Source: Paracamarosporium sp. OC-R06-R3
Lineage: Eukaryota; Ascomycota; Dothideomycetes; Pleosporales; Didymosphaeriaceae
Reading direction: 5' to 3'
Assembly (NCBI GenBank): GCA_019828545.1
Contig: JACVRA010000202.1
Location: forward strand, 186,001-250,000
DNA length: 64,000 nt
The number at the start of each line of letters is the position of its first letter. Within the stretch, counting starts at the first letter, position 1. The position numbers and the translations under genes are program-made. Below, in pieces: positions 11,185-23,198 of this stretch. The notes below the pieces were generated by a model. It saw only the letters and a program-made list of their open reading frames with translations. It did no database searches and was not told the origin of the DNA.

Positions 11185-12751
11185 TTAAACCGCTTTCTTG
11201 CAGTTGACTTGGCTATCAATTCCATCGATATTCGCACATGAATACTGGTTTGTTCCGCTCGGGCTCTTGACGGTCACGTTTTGGATCGTGATATCGCTGC
11301 ACACGCTCGGGCTTGAGCAGACCAAGTAGCCAACAAGTGGGTCGTACTTCTTGCTTGTGGTGCCTTGGAAGTTCTTGATCGTAACGTCCGAGATAGTGAG
11401 GTTGCTTGGGAACTATATGTAATCAGTATGCGTGAGAGCAGGCGCTATTATGATCGGAGAACATACCTGGTTGCATAGCGTGAGATTCTTCTGGCCATAG
11501 CACTGTGTGATCTCAATTGCGTAGTCAACGTTGGAAAGTACCATGCCATCATAGGTGATGTTGGAGACGGCTCCAGAACCACCGCCTCCCTGCAGATCGT
11601 CGGACATGGCAGAACTAATGCCTGGCCAGACCTTGATGCGAGCACCGTCGGACGCGTTTGACATGCTGATGTTGTATGTCTGGTATGGTCAGCCAGGCTT
11701 CGAAAGGCATTTTTTCGAAAGCAGAAATGTATTGCTAATATTAAAAGAAAAAGGAAGACCTACGTAGATGTTCTTAACGATGTCGACCTCACCCACATAC
11801 TGTCCCAAGCTGCCAACACTGATACCATGGCTGCCATTACAGATCAAGTTCTGCACGACGATATCGGTACTGTTTGGTTTGAAAGACACGCAGTCGTCGC
11901 CATTGTCAATGTGCGAGTTCTGGATAACGATGTTGGATGAGCGGTATGTGTCCCATCTGGAGAGTATCAGAATCTTGCTCCGAACAATATGCAAATATCA
12001 CACTCACCCATCCGTGTTCTTGGCAACGTTCGAGCTGCTGCTGTATCCGGAGATGTCGATGTTGGAAAACACCACGTTGGTCGAGTTCGCCACAAGATTG
12101 TACCATTGTGGAGAGTACCTCAACTTCAGATCTTCGATGCGGCCGCTCTTCAGACCGATGGTGCCGAAGAGGATCGGACGTAGAATCAAGTTGTTCTTAG
12201 CATATAGATCGTACCATACCTGGCCGCTTCCGTCGAAGGTTCCACCCCCGTAGACATTGACATCCTCACCTCCAAGCTGAAAGAAGGTAGTAGCGTTCTG
12301 GAAGACTTGCTTGAAGGCATTGGCTTGCCAATAGTCCGTGTCATTGGTGAACTTAATGGTTCCTTGTACATCTGGTAAAATTTAGCATTGTCGGTTGTCT
12401 AATTCCGGATGACATACCCAAATCTATGTGCTTGAGGAAAGTGAGGTCAAGCGCAGTGCCAATGGTGTACGTCTTCCCTTTCGAAAAGACAACGTGACCA
12501 CCGTTATTGCACGATTTGATGGCGCTTAGAACGTTTTGTGAGTCGTCCTTGCCATTGCCATTGTTCTTCACTGTGCAAGTTTTTGATCGCGCGGGAGAGT
12601 CTGGAAAAGGCTTGCCAGGGTGGTATGGCTTGATAGGATGGTTTGGCCTCTTCGATGCTCCCCGAGCAACAAGGGAGTCTGCTTCAACAGGAGAAGACCA
12701 TGCTAATGAAGCTTGCAGCAGAGCTGCGGTAACGATCGACGAAACACGCAT
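11185..12751 (-). CDS. Exo-polygalacturonase, GH28
   Basis: Secreted pectin-degrading glycoside hydrolase family 28 enzyme, 443 aa, releasing galacturonate from chain ends. Five exons: 12751-12418, 12371-12008, 11956-11764, 11679-11467 and 11412-11185. All introns are GT-AG, and every junction preserves frame and family sequence. A signal peptide is evident ([20 protein letters not shown]). Catalytic motifs are [12 protein letters not shown] with Asp232, the NGDDC pair Asp253/254, [13 protein letters not shown] with His276, and ARIKVWPG with Arg311 and Lys313. The [14 protein letters not shown] and NGSHG wording fits the exo- rather than the endo-acting group. Many N-glycosylation sites are present. 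A TATA-like sequence lies about 90 nt upstream (12839-12850, read on the minus strand). Typical of a plant-associated or saprotrophic life style. Confidence 0.95.
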
Positions 12752-12838
12752 GGTTCTTGTCCTTCGAGCGACGACGAGTGAAGGGTGCAGGCTTTCGAGC
12801 GTCGAGAGTTGTGGAGCCTCATGATGCAGGTCATGACC

Positions 12839-12858
12839 CTTAATATACTCTATATTGC
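12839..12858 (-). promoter_or_regulatory. Candidate TATA region of the GH28 gene
   Basis: On the minus strand the bases just upstream of the polygalacturonase start read as an AT-rich TATATTAA-type element roughly 90 nt before the ATG, a usual distance in filamentous fungi. Assigned by position and composition only. Confidence 0.35.
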
Positions 12859-15800
12859 TCCGTACCAGGGGCAAATTTGCGAGTCCCGGTCGTTTGGCGC
12901 GGAGATTCTAGTTAGATTTGTCCGTCCGCGGTAGAGATACCCCATACGCCACACGTGGCTAGGATAACGCTAGTGGTGAAAAAGGATAGTGGCCGCGCGC
13001 TACCCCCGTTGATCGAAGAATCTTGGCAGAGGATTGGTGGAGGAATATTTACCCCAGAATTATCATGACTCTCCGATAACGTGGGGAAGGATCATCTTCC
13101 TCGGTATGTGCGGTATCTAACATTAAAGGGGACTACATAACGTTTTTTTGAGGTATAGTCGATAGCGTTCAAGATCGTTGTCCAAAGCTCTTCGCTTCAT
13201 GAAACCTGACGTGGAAACATCCTAGAATGTTTTTGACATGCCACAATGACCCACGATTACGGCATACATGCTCTATATGGTTGTTACGAAGAACTTCGGA
13301 AAATACATGTTACATATGCTATAGGTGCGATTGAAAAGTTATGGACGTTCGTAAACGTGGCGCACATCATGCATATAACATCCACTCAATCACACGTTTC
13401 GCAAACAGTACTGTCTTAACAATAAAGAGAGTGTAGTTGTGCATGGGCTCTCTAAGATTGTGACGCTCGGGGCTTCGTACACATGCATCCGCGGTCTGTT
13501 GCTGTAATTCATATCACCATTCATTGCTCATTCTCATTTGAAGTGAGACTCCAAGTTCAAGGTGATGAAAACATGACAGTGGTGCGCACAGTGTAAAATG
13601 GGGTTCAAATAGTGTCGCTTATTGTTCAAATCGCTGGCTTTGGTGCTTACATGTTGGATATTCACAGCTTTCAAGATCGTCGCCACAGCTTGTCACGGGC
13701 ATACACCGGGGAATAGGTATCAGGCATAAGTAAGTGTATCTGGGGTGATGGTTTGACCAAAATTCGGCGTACGCCTTGAGACAAAAAGTAATACAAAAAT
13801 TATGATTCCCCTGCGAATCAGCACAAAAAGAGCGTAGTAAAAAAAAAGAGCAAAAAGTTTGAAGTAAGTGTATAAGCTATAGAGTATCAGTGGCTAAGGA
13901 TGGTCACTGTCCTATGCACCGAAATCCATGGTTTCGATTTTCGGTACCACTTCAACCATCCACGTGACGATGTTGGCCCTCACGATGTTTTAATTTCAGT
14001 CGATGGAACTATGAAATGATATTCGATGAATAGTAATCGCACAAATCAGCGAAAGCTAATTTCAGGGTTCATTATAAGTACCGATATAAGCACCGAAAAA
14101 TCATGTGAATTCTATGGTGGGACGGTTGGCGGAACATCTCAACCTTCTGATGACAAAATACAGAAAACCTGGAATGTAAACGCCTGGAGGTATATCAAGA
14201 CAGAGTTACAGGTCATCGCTATTGTGTAGTACCGGGGAAACATCCTCTGCTGTGAACACCGCTCGAAGACACCGACGAATCCAGTGGCATAAGCCGACCT
14301 TCAATGTCCTAGCTGCAAGCCAACCGACACAAACGTTTCGGCATCCGCATGAAGGATCACTTCGGTGTGAGCCTGTAAGACGTAGACACGCGGCCTGCCA
14401 AGGATCTGTGCAGCGTAGCTCTTGGTTCTATTACACAGCAGCTGTAAAGCCTGTTTTGCGAGCCTTTTCATTGAGAGACGAAACATGATATGCCCTGTAC
14501 GCTCGCACGTTAGAAACAGAAGCTATCCCACATGGAGTTAGTCTAAGCGTAGAACAGCGTCGAATGAACTCTAATGACATCTGAAATATTACCTTCGTAA
14601 TCCCTGCTAAACCGCGGGCCAGGTTTTTGGATGGTAAGCTGTTGGTTTCCGGAGCTAACAGATCTCGCAGATGCTCCCGAGATGCCACCTCAATTATTCT
14701 GAATAAACTAGCTGTCTGTGGCATGACGACGCTCGGTCAGCTTCGGAACACAAATCAGTCTGTCGGTGGCTATGTCAAGAATGAGTGGACCGCGGAGAGA
14801 GAGCCGCTGTCCGTGGGAATGTGCGGTGCGGGATCACTATGCAGGGCTGCGTCCCTCTGCGAAACGCATTGAATACGGGTTCCACGCGAGGATGGTATCA
14901 GAATACGACGTGTGGGTGTGGAATGGGGGGATGCGGACGTTGTGTTCCTGGGGAGTGTCTCGATCTGGCACGGGTTTGTACCTAGTTTTCGACAACCTGC
15001 ATGATGGCGCACGCATACCTAGCCATTATAATTTGATCGCCGTCGGGCCCACAACTAAGTTGGTGTCAAACGTCACCATGCGTTCGCTTGTCATGTATAT
15101 CAAAAAGTTATGGCTTGGATCCCATTTTGTCAACGACAAATTCCAAGTCGTAGTGAATATGGTAAGCCCACCGCCAGATGCATTCACGTGGCCAGTCCCA
15201 AAGCTTTGTTGCATTGCGCACACTTGAGTGCAAACTTTTCTCGGCTGGAAACACGACGGCATTGAATTCGTATGCATGATCATGTTGTGTAACCATTGAT
15301 GAGAGCTGCAATGAACCCAAAGCCACCCCTGCAAGGCTGAGAGTGCGGGTCCACAACCCCTGTTCTGCGTTCTCAGTACCACACATCCCTCTGCGACGAG
15401 ACAGACTAAATAAGCCATACTGATCTTCATGTGAGCGTTCCTCGTTGACCCATGGCCCGCTCTGAAGTCACAATGTGCGTGTTGAGGTTGTAATCAGCAT
15501 TCGGAAGAATCAAAAGTTCTAATACTCTGGAAACATCTCGTCAATTGCCGGTCTTTTGATCTCCTTATCTGTGTAATGGCGCCCCACCTTCCACCTGATT
15601 AGGAACTCCATAAAGGACATCCGCGCTATATTTACTCATATCCCTGGCGCATAACACCACGAGTGCCGTTGAAACTCTCAGCTAGAGTGGGCCACCCGAG
15701 CCCTTACCAGGGTGTTCGGATCGCACCCGCTTGCCCCGATCCCGCGCGTGGCCACTACTACTGACTGGTTGCAGCGACGTCGACTCTACGCAACCGTACG

Positions 15801-16523
15801 ATGCGACACGATGACTGCGAGTATGTTGGCTGTGCATGAATGAAGTGACAGCGGGCGCTTCGGCTAGTCACCCGTTGACGAGTCATTCCAATGCATCATA
15901 CATGCACACGATATCAGCTAGTCGATTCACGCCCTTAAAGGATGAGCTTGGATGGGGATGCGCGAAGCAATGCAAGGCGTCGCTCAGAGCTAGCAAGGGG
16001 ACAGATAGAGTATCTTGCACGATAAGACATAGCAGGTTTGTATGCACAGGGTGCGAAAGCTTGATTCGGATATAAAGTTTCATTTCGGTCGTATAGTACA
16101 TCTGAGGTGCATGTTACATGTGGCCTAATCCCTTTTAATGCTGCGCGAAATTGATGCTTTACCGTACATGTAGAGATGAAATAATATCATGGGAGTAGTG
16201 ATGAATGAAACCATTCGCATACGGATGCTAGGAGATGACAATCATTACGTCTATGAGCGATGTATGTAGGGTGACATAAGTCGTTGTGATGGGAGAAGCG
16301 CTGATTGATAAATGACAATGGTAGCCCACCAAGCCAAGCGATTCGCCCACATCTCGTTAAATATGCGTGTGCAAGGTAGTTGTTTCTTGTTCCGAACCAA
16401 GGCAATGAGAAAGCAAGAGCGAAGCGGTGAGCATACCCATATGCAGAGGAATTAGATGTAACCACACCAAAATGCAGTGGGACGTCAAAGGGAATATTCG
16501 TGGATAAGTAGACTGAGTAGCGA
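12859..16523. other. Gene-free stretch, 3.7 kb
   Basis: No convincing coding region on either strand. The longest open frames (for example 14766-15227 plus and 15026-15430 minus) have no recognisable domain. The minus frame begins with a hydrophobic segment (MKISMAYLVCLV) that could mimic a secretion signal, but its downstream sequence is unlike any family I know and overlaps another open frame. No terminal repeats, transposase motifs or tRNA were seen. It could be a decayed element or simply long intergenic DNA between the convergent 3' end of the forkhead gene and the polygalacturonase promoter. Confidence 0.5.
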
Positions 16524-18181
16524 CTACTCATTCTCGCCAAGTGGCTCATGTGCAGAAGTGCTGTCGCCCAACGTAACGTAAGGGTCGAAGCCGAGGTGGC
16601 CGATGCCGCCTATGGTTCCGAAGGCGTTGTCATTCCAGCTAACACCCAACGAATCGGGCGTGCGTGGCTCGCTTGCGGAGGGTGACGGCGAGTTGGTGAA
16701 GAGTGGCTCTGCGGGGTCTGAAGGCACTCGGATGTACCCGTCTCCGTACGCCAGAAGCGGTGACGATGGCATCGGCACCCCATGGAAGGTTTGCTGAACC
16801 GTGTCGTGCCTCAGCGTTCCGACAGTATTGTCGTAGTCATCAGTTTGATATTCCATGTAATCCACCTCAGAGCCCGAAGGACTGTAGTAAGAAGGAGAAT
16901 ACATCGGCATCCCGGAGTTGAATGCCGTGTCGAAAGTAGCAGGCGTTGGGTCCGATGTCAACTGGTAGGGCTCGCTTCGATAAGCATCGTTCATACGTGC
17001 TCTCTGGCGAGCCTGCCTCTTCGTGGTTCTTCCTCCTATAGCCCCGGCACGCTGCCTTTGAGGGTAAAGCCCTGCGCGATGACCACGTTTGTTGGGATGC
17101 TTGCTTCGGTATCGAGTCGTCGATTTGACGCCGCCTTGTTCGAGGGCTTCCTTTGTGAGTCGCCACATGAACCCCTTCCTGGCATCTTCGCAAGGCTGAT
17201 CGACCTTTTCGAATGCCTAAGCACGTTGTTAGTCAAGAACACAGGAGGTTTCGTAGCATGTGAACCACATACACCATTCATTGAGAGATTGTGTCGAATA
17301 CTGTTTTGCCAACCTTTTGTGTCCTTGTCTGCAGCCTTATCCGTGTGGTGCCGGAACCAGTCATAGATGTCGCGTAATATCATCGTGTGATTCGGCGCTC
17401 CTTTCAGTGCTTCGTAGATGAGTTGCGCATACGGCCGGTCTTTGTCGAAACCTCCATCATCACGAAGTGGTAAAGGGGAGCCGTCGTTCGGTGTCGATGA
17501 TCGCGACATGTCTGAATCATACGGAGTGCTGTATGCTGTATTGGCTCCGGATATGGAGCGAAGTGGATATTCCTCGTACTCGGCACCAAGCTGGATGAGA
17601 TTGTTGTTCGGGCTATGCGGAAAATCGATGCCCTCGTAAGGCTGTTGAGGGCCCATTTGGTACATAGGTGGCGGATAGCTCGACACAGTCATTGTAGTGT
17701 TTGGCAATCCATTTATACCGAGGTTGGTGTTGTTCAGCGAACGAGGGCAGCTCGATGGGAGAGCAAACTGGTGTGCAATATTGTAGTTGTTGTTGTTGAA
17801 GGCAGCTCGCTCGTGCTGATATGCAGCTGGTGTTAACGGAGTGTATTGCATAGCCAAAGAGAAGTCAGAATCGTCTCGAGCCATAGAGTTCATCTGGGAG
17901 TTGTTGTGTGTTCCCCATTGCATAACGTTAGCGTCTTCCAGATCCTCAAATGTTGTAGATCGAAGGCCTTTGCAAGTAGAAGACGCGATGCCTTGCAGTG
18001 GAGTCGCCATTGTTGAATCTGACACAGATGTTCTACGTGCTGGAAGCGGCGGAGTATATAGTGAACAGTGTGCATCGAAGTCGACCTTGGGAAGTGAAGG
18101 AGCACCAAGGTTTTTGGCAGGGTCTGAATGGAAAGGAGGGTGGGGTGACGGGGGGTGTGGCATGGCTTTGCTGTCTTCCAT
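16524..18181 (-). CDS. Forkhead transcription factor
   Basis: DNA-binding regulator of 533 aa in two exons (18181-17273 and 17216-16524). The intron has a GTATGT donor directly after SMNG and a TTAG acceptor, and splicing completes the forkhead (winged-helix) domain. Exon 1 gives DRPYAQLIYEALKGA, RDIYDWFRHHTD and the recognition helix KGWQNSIRHNLSMNG. Exon 2 begins AFEKV and continues RKGFMWRLTKEALEQGG. The domain spans about residues 247-335. Flanking regions are Ser/Pro/Asn-rich and disordered; no FHA domain is seen. A basic stretch (RGHR...GGRTTKRQARQRAR) follows the domain and may be a nuclear signal. The frame is open 54 codons further upstream with an ATG, so the start at MEDSKAMPH is the preferred but not the only choice. 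It could belong to the Sep1/Hcm1-like group. Confidence 0.93.
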
Positions 18182-19456
18182 CGACGGGCTCAGATACCAA
18201 AGAAGTCGTGCGTATCGTTGGACTGGAAAGTGGGTACGCCAGCAGCTGTCAATGCGTCTCGTGAAACGAGGTTGGTAGTAGGATTTGGTCAAGCAGAGTG
18301 ATGAATGGCTTTGTCGGACGGAATGAAGCGAACCCAAAGACATTTGAGTGCATTTTACAGTGCCAGCCGACGCTGGATTGGACGGGAAGGGATCTCATTG
18401 TCCCCTTGATGCGGGTGGCCGATTGCTAACTCTCATGCAACGACCGTGCGTGCGTGGATTGGGGCATGGGGCTGGCAAACAAACTTTGGAGAGATAGAGG
18501 AGCACCACCGAGCGCTTGATGCAGGGATGATGATCACGGGTTCAGTAATCCCAATGCTCAGAGCGCCTTGCGGATCGGTCCTGTCTAGCCTAATTGCACT
18601 ACCGAGAGACACAGGGGGAATGACTTCTCGTCCTACAGGTACAGCCAACAGTTTCACGGTACGCATCTCAATAGTAGGCCAAAATGCGGAAGCCTGCATG
18701 GCATGTAACATCTAGGAAGTGGCGGTAACCGCATCCGGCCCGCGTTCCAAGCCGGAATTTCTAGAACACAACGGCTCGCTCGGCTAGGAACGAAGTCCTC
18801 ACGGGCACCGCAGATGCTTGCTACGTGAATACATGAAAGTAGGTAGTAAAGGCAGCAAAGGCAGCAAAACGCATGTCGTTGTCCTCGAACGATCGTGTAA
18901 CCGCTGAAGAACTTCTTTGCCCTACATCTGGTTTCATTTGCTTGGGTGTCAAAGGCGGTGTCGAGCAGGAATCGTTGACATCGTACCCTAATGCAGACTG
19001 TATGTAGGCAACAGCGAGAAGCCGTTTGGGTGTTCTGCAGTGTGGATGGTGACAGAAGTGCGGCCTCATTGTCCGGTGAGTTCACATTGGGTACCCGTTT
19101 TGGGTGTTTACTTGCATGTTTGTGCCTGATTGGACAGCTAGCAATTATTTTCACCAATAAAATCTACCAAGGAGACAAAACTGGTGGCGCAATCGGCCAG
19201 CAACGACACGGCCCGAGGTGTGAACGATTGCCCTTCGATGAACTGGACCGACCAGTGGGCTCCAAGCGTTACGAGTTAGATTTGCTGTTCATCCGTACCG
19301 TAACGAGTATGGTTGGATTAATCTGTAGGGCTCGTCTAACCTAGAGCCACGAGCTCGTTGTAGTATGTAAGATACTCAGAAAGCGGTGGCGGGAGCCTCT
19401 GCTCTTCTAGCGGTGAATACTAAGGTTGGTGGGGGCGCGCAGTTGACCCAAGAGCT
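18182..19456. other. Intergenic, 1.3 kb
   Basis: Holds the forkhead promoter and the 3' flank of the Cactin gene. Open frames here lack domain similarity. Nothing else supported. Confidence 0.5.
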
Positions 19457-21222
19457 CTATTTTCGATAGTATATCTGCGATGCTTTAGTATATTTAAGCA
19501 AAATATGTCAGTTTGACACGTACCTTTTTGAACTGGAAGTGGAGTTGCAAAATTCCCTGGTGGTGTGAGCTTTGCGTTAATGTTCCTGTGACGGGTGACA
19601 ACAGGATCGTCTCCAGTCATCAGCGGCACGACGAAAGCTTACCTTGTCAAAGCTACTCTTGAATCCTCTTTCTCGTTTGGCACTATAATCCCACTCCTTG
19701 TCGACTATGCGAAAAGCGATATCCTCATATGGCGGTCCAGCGATGAATCGAATAAGGCAGGTATCGTCTTCGCCGGCTGGGGCGAAAGACTGCCCACGCT
19801 TCCGACCGTTCTCACGCTCGATCTTGTACGTAGGTGCGCGGGACTTATCAATCAAATCTGGGTAAAAGATGTTGAACTTGTAGCCCTGCACTACCTTGGG
19901 AGGTGGGTTGTCGTGGTCATAATGCGTCTGATTGTACTTGTTCCACTCATAGCCCATTTGCACGCGGTTGAAGTACCGCGGCTTCCTAGGCTTGTATTTG
20001 CTTGCCCACTGCGGCTTGGCTAGTGTGATCTCTTCTTCCCCTGTGAAAATCTCTTCGCCTTCCTCGACCCCTCTGGCGGCCTCTCTTTCGTAAAGGGCCA
20101 TCGTCGCCTGGGAGAAATCCTCCTTCTCCACAGGCGCAAATCGAGACACTGCAGAAACGCTGGCATGGCCGGGCTTCGACATCGGCAAGTTGACAGAAAC
20201 ATCTTGAGTCTTATTCTGCAAGGGAACATAACCCAGTTTGAGTATCTTTCGTCGTTCCTTGAGTATGTTGTCCAAAAACTTCCGCTCCTCGATCTGTTCC
20301 AAGGCCTTCTCCTCCGCACGAAGCTTGAGTGACGGTTCCGGATCTAGCGCAGGGTCGTAAGCAACCGAGGTTGCCTCGCTCTTGTTCGACTGGCGAGCCG
20401 TGTCAAGCATGGATTGCACATTGCTCTGTACAGAAAGGGCAGTCTCTTGCTGCTGTTTGCGGAGACTTTCCAAGCGTTCCTTCAATATCTCCTGTGAGAC
20501 GAGACGTAGCTTCGCCTTGGCTTTCCATACTCGCAAGTTGCGCAGTAGCTGCTCCCAATAGTCATAGTCGATCGGCTCGTCCGAGTCCAGCTTTTTCTTT
20601 ACCTGCACTTCCAGCGTCTCCAACTGTTCGTACGTTTTTGGACTTAATAAGCGGTCAATGTCTGCCGACACAGAGCTAGTTCCTCGAGCTTCGGCGCGGG
20701 ACTTTCGTCGACGGTCTTTGCATATAACTTTCAAAGCCTGGGTACGTTAGCGATATACTCTCCATCTAAGATCATTCTGCTTACAGTCCAATAATCTCGG
20801 TTACTGCGACTTGTTTCCAATGTGAGATAGTGTTCGATTTCTTTCTCTAGCTCAGCCAGGTCTTTCTCGTCCAGCCCCTCAAAAACACCCTCCGGATCGA
20901 CGACATCCAACTCGTGATCCTCGACTTCCTCATCCAGCAGCGTCTTGGTGGTATCGACAAAGCGAAGCGTGACCGCAAGCCAGTCGATGGGCTTTGCCCG
21001 GCCACCCTTGACGCGCAACGCTGCCGCCTTCTTCGCTTGCTGTAAGACAAAGCGGTCTTCGTCGGCGACCCATGCCTCTTCTTGTGCATTCGTAGACCGC
21101 TTGGATGGATGGTCTTGCGACCGCGAGTTGGCGGAGCGTTTCGCAGGAATCGTTGACGCCGGTGCCGGTCGTTGAGGGGGGCGGTCGTCACGACGCCATG
21201 GAGGGGGGTTGCGTGAAGACAT
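19457..21222 (-). CDS. Cactin, splicing cofactor
   Basis: Cactin-family protein of 527 aa, a nuclear spliceosome-associated factor conserved from yeast to man. Four exons: 21222-20785, 20737-19643, 19556-19524 and 19474-19457. The N-terminus is Arg/Pro-rich; a helical middle domain includes YDYWEQLLRNLRVWKAKAKLRL. The highly conserved C-terminal block reads KPRKPRYFNRVQMGYEWNK, NQTHYDHDNPPPKVVQGYKF, NIFYPDLID and TCLIRFIAGPPYEDIAFRIV. The ORF seems to stop after SSFDK, but the family ends in a beta strand like GILQL(H/W)F-FKR-RYRK. That ending is found on two further exons of only 33 and 18 nt (GILQLHFQFKK, then IYYRK), the last with branch point TACTAAA and CGCAG acceptor. Transcribed divergently from the Nej1-like gene. 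Confidence 0.94.
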
Positions 21223-21501
21223 TGTCGTTGTTTGTTGGCGATTATTCGGGAACGAGTGGTTTTATCCGGCTCGAAGCTGCACGAATCGACGCGAGATGGG
21301 TCTTCCCGCGCGTCTCTGCAGCTCTTTTCTTGGCGCTGTGACGTAGGCATAAGACCCAATCAGATCTTAGCGCGGCGCGTCAGGTGCTGCTGCCTTCATC
21401 GACGCAAACTACACTACGCGTCGTGTGAGCAAATCCGAAAGTTGAGATGCTCCTGGAATCACTCGCTTGATGATACTGGTGTTGGTGTCCTAGATTTCAA
21501 A
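21223..21501. promoter_or_regulatory. Shared divergent promoter, Cactin / Nej1-like
   Basis: The start codons of the Cactin and Nej1-like genes lie 279 bp apart on opposite strands, so this interval must hold both 5' UTRs and both core promoters. It includes a GC-rich patch near 21290-21390. No TATA box is evident. Confidence 0.6.
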
Positions 21502-23198
21502 ATGTCCTGTTGGCGCGTCTTACAGCTGTCCGATGAGCCTCAAGGCGAGACCATACCGCAGCTTCTCATCAAGGCTAGCTTTGGCGCAAACACATACACC
21601 GTCTTCCTTACAGACCTGAGCAACATATGGAGCGAGGAGTTGGATTTGTCCGGCATCGTGCGTCGAGCTTCCGAAACGGAATCACCTATCGAAGTCAGCG
21701 AGCGAGATACCGCTCAGCTTGCTATACTCTTCAAAAATGTACAGAAGTCGCTCGACCACAGCGATGACGCTAGCCGTATGATTGCACGCGATGAGTCCGA
21801 CAACATAACCCTACACACCACAATTAGTCTCCCGGAGCCTCTCGACTCGTTGACCTGGAAATTTTACCTACGCAAAAAGACTGCGGTCACGCTGAAGGAT
21901 GAGCTTATTCTTCCACTGCTAGTTTCTTCCCATATCCAGCACATGCGGATTTCCGGTCTCCTGTCCATCATCTCTGACAAAGATCGAGCACTTACGCGAC
22001 TAATCGATCAGTACGAATCGAGCAACCTGGATCTCGCTGCGGCTTTCCCAAGCATCGGCAATGTTAAGTCTGGGAGAAGGATTGTGAAGCGTGAGCAAGC
22101 AACAAAACACATCCTTGGACTTCAAAACTTCGATCTGGATATGTGGAAGATGAACACGGCGGAGATGGTGGACACTGATGTCTCGACCCTTGGCTTATTC
22201 GAAGAAGCACTATCTGCATGTACCCCCAAGGTACCGCCAAAACTGAAGTCAGGTGATGAAGAGGTACCCTGGTGGAGAAACCTTGATACCTCTGTCGATC
22301 TACCCAAACGAACCGCAACAGCGAAGGCGAAAGCTCAATTGAAGCAGGCACCAGCTTCTGTACAACCCACTGATTCGGAAACCGAGGAGGAGGAAACCGA
22401 AGATGAATTCGAGACACATGAAAACTTCAAGGCATGCCTTTCACTCTGTGATCTTATCCGGCTACTAACGTCCGCTAGTCTCGTGGATGGGAGAAGAATA
22501 CAGAGCCTCCTGCAGCACCAGACCTAAATTTGGGTAGTGTCCCTGAGGATGCTGAGATCAACAACGCTGCAGCTGACGAAGATATGGATGTGGATGAAGA
22601 CGAGGACGACGAAGATCTGGATGCGCCCGCAAAAGGTCAGAGTCACAGTCAAAGAGCGCGCCCGAGAGTAAAATCGCCAACACCAGAACTATCACCACCC
22701 AAAAAAGCTTCTCTAGTCCTAGCGGGCTCGCCGCCTGCAAAGCCTAAGGCTAGGGGTTTCAAGATAGGCGGCAAATCCAAGAAGACGGAGTCATCACCAG
22801 CAGCATCTCAAGAAGAGGAAACAGTGGTGCCCACGCGGCAGAGCAGCAGCATTCCAACCCGAACTAAAGCTGATGAAGATGAAGTTGCCATCAAGCCAGT
22901 AAAGAAGGGCTTCAAGATTGGAGGTAGGTCTAAAACACAAACGACACCCGCAGTTGAAGAGACTGCTGTATCCGGAGAAGCGAGAGCGAGGCGAGATACA
23001 TACACAGTCACGCAAAGCCCATCGGCCGCACCTTCGAGCTTGACGACTATAAAGGCAGAGAAGCAGGCCTCACCCGTTGTGGAAGAACGGGAAGAGACCG
23101 AGGAAGAGAAGGTCGAGAGGAGAAGGCGAGAGTTGAAGCGGAAAAACGAGGAACTCGCCAAAAAGCAGGCCCAGACGAAGAAGAAAAAGAGGTTCTAG
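21502..23198 (+). CDS. XLF/Nej1-like non-homologous end-joining factor
   Basis: Predicted DNA double-strand-break repair protein of 549 aa, of the XLF/Cernunnos-Nej1 family that bridges ends with XRCC4/Lif1 and Ku in the nucleus. The N-terminal head (about residues 1-130: SCWRVLQLSD, LIKASFGANTYTVFLTDLSNIW, LTWKFYLRKK) is followed by a coiled-coil stalk (about 140-180) and a long acidic, disordered tail. Two exons (21502-22431 and 22479-23198) are joined by a 47-nt intron with an unusual GC donor (GCATGC) and an ideal CTACTAACG branch point with GCTAG acceptor. Splicing joins ENFK to SRGWEKN. The tail contains two copies of GFKIGG (residues about 403 and 454) and ends KKKKRF, like the basic-aromatic Ku-binding tails of this family. 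No GT donor exists nearby. Confidence 0.9.

Noticed and set aside
6944..12751. Secondary-metabolite or catabolic gene cluster (regulator, monooxygenase, pectinase)
   Set aside because: No synthase, transporter or reductase partner, and the genes are of unrelated function; adjacency alone is not evidence.
13157..13700. Shared TTCAAGATCGT words near 13165 and 13670
   Set aside because: Similarity is limited to about a dozen bases plus weak flanks; not enough for a repeat call.
15026..15430. Possible small secreted protein on the minus strand
   Set aside because: The hydrophobic start is brief, the rest matches no family, and an overlapping open frame in another phase looks equally plausible, so it could be chance.
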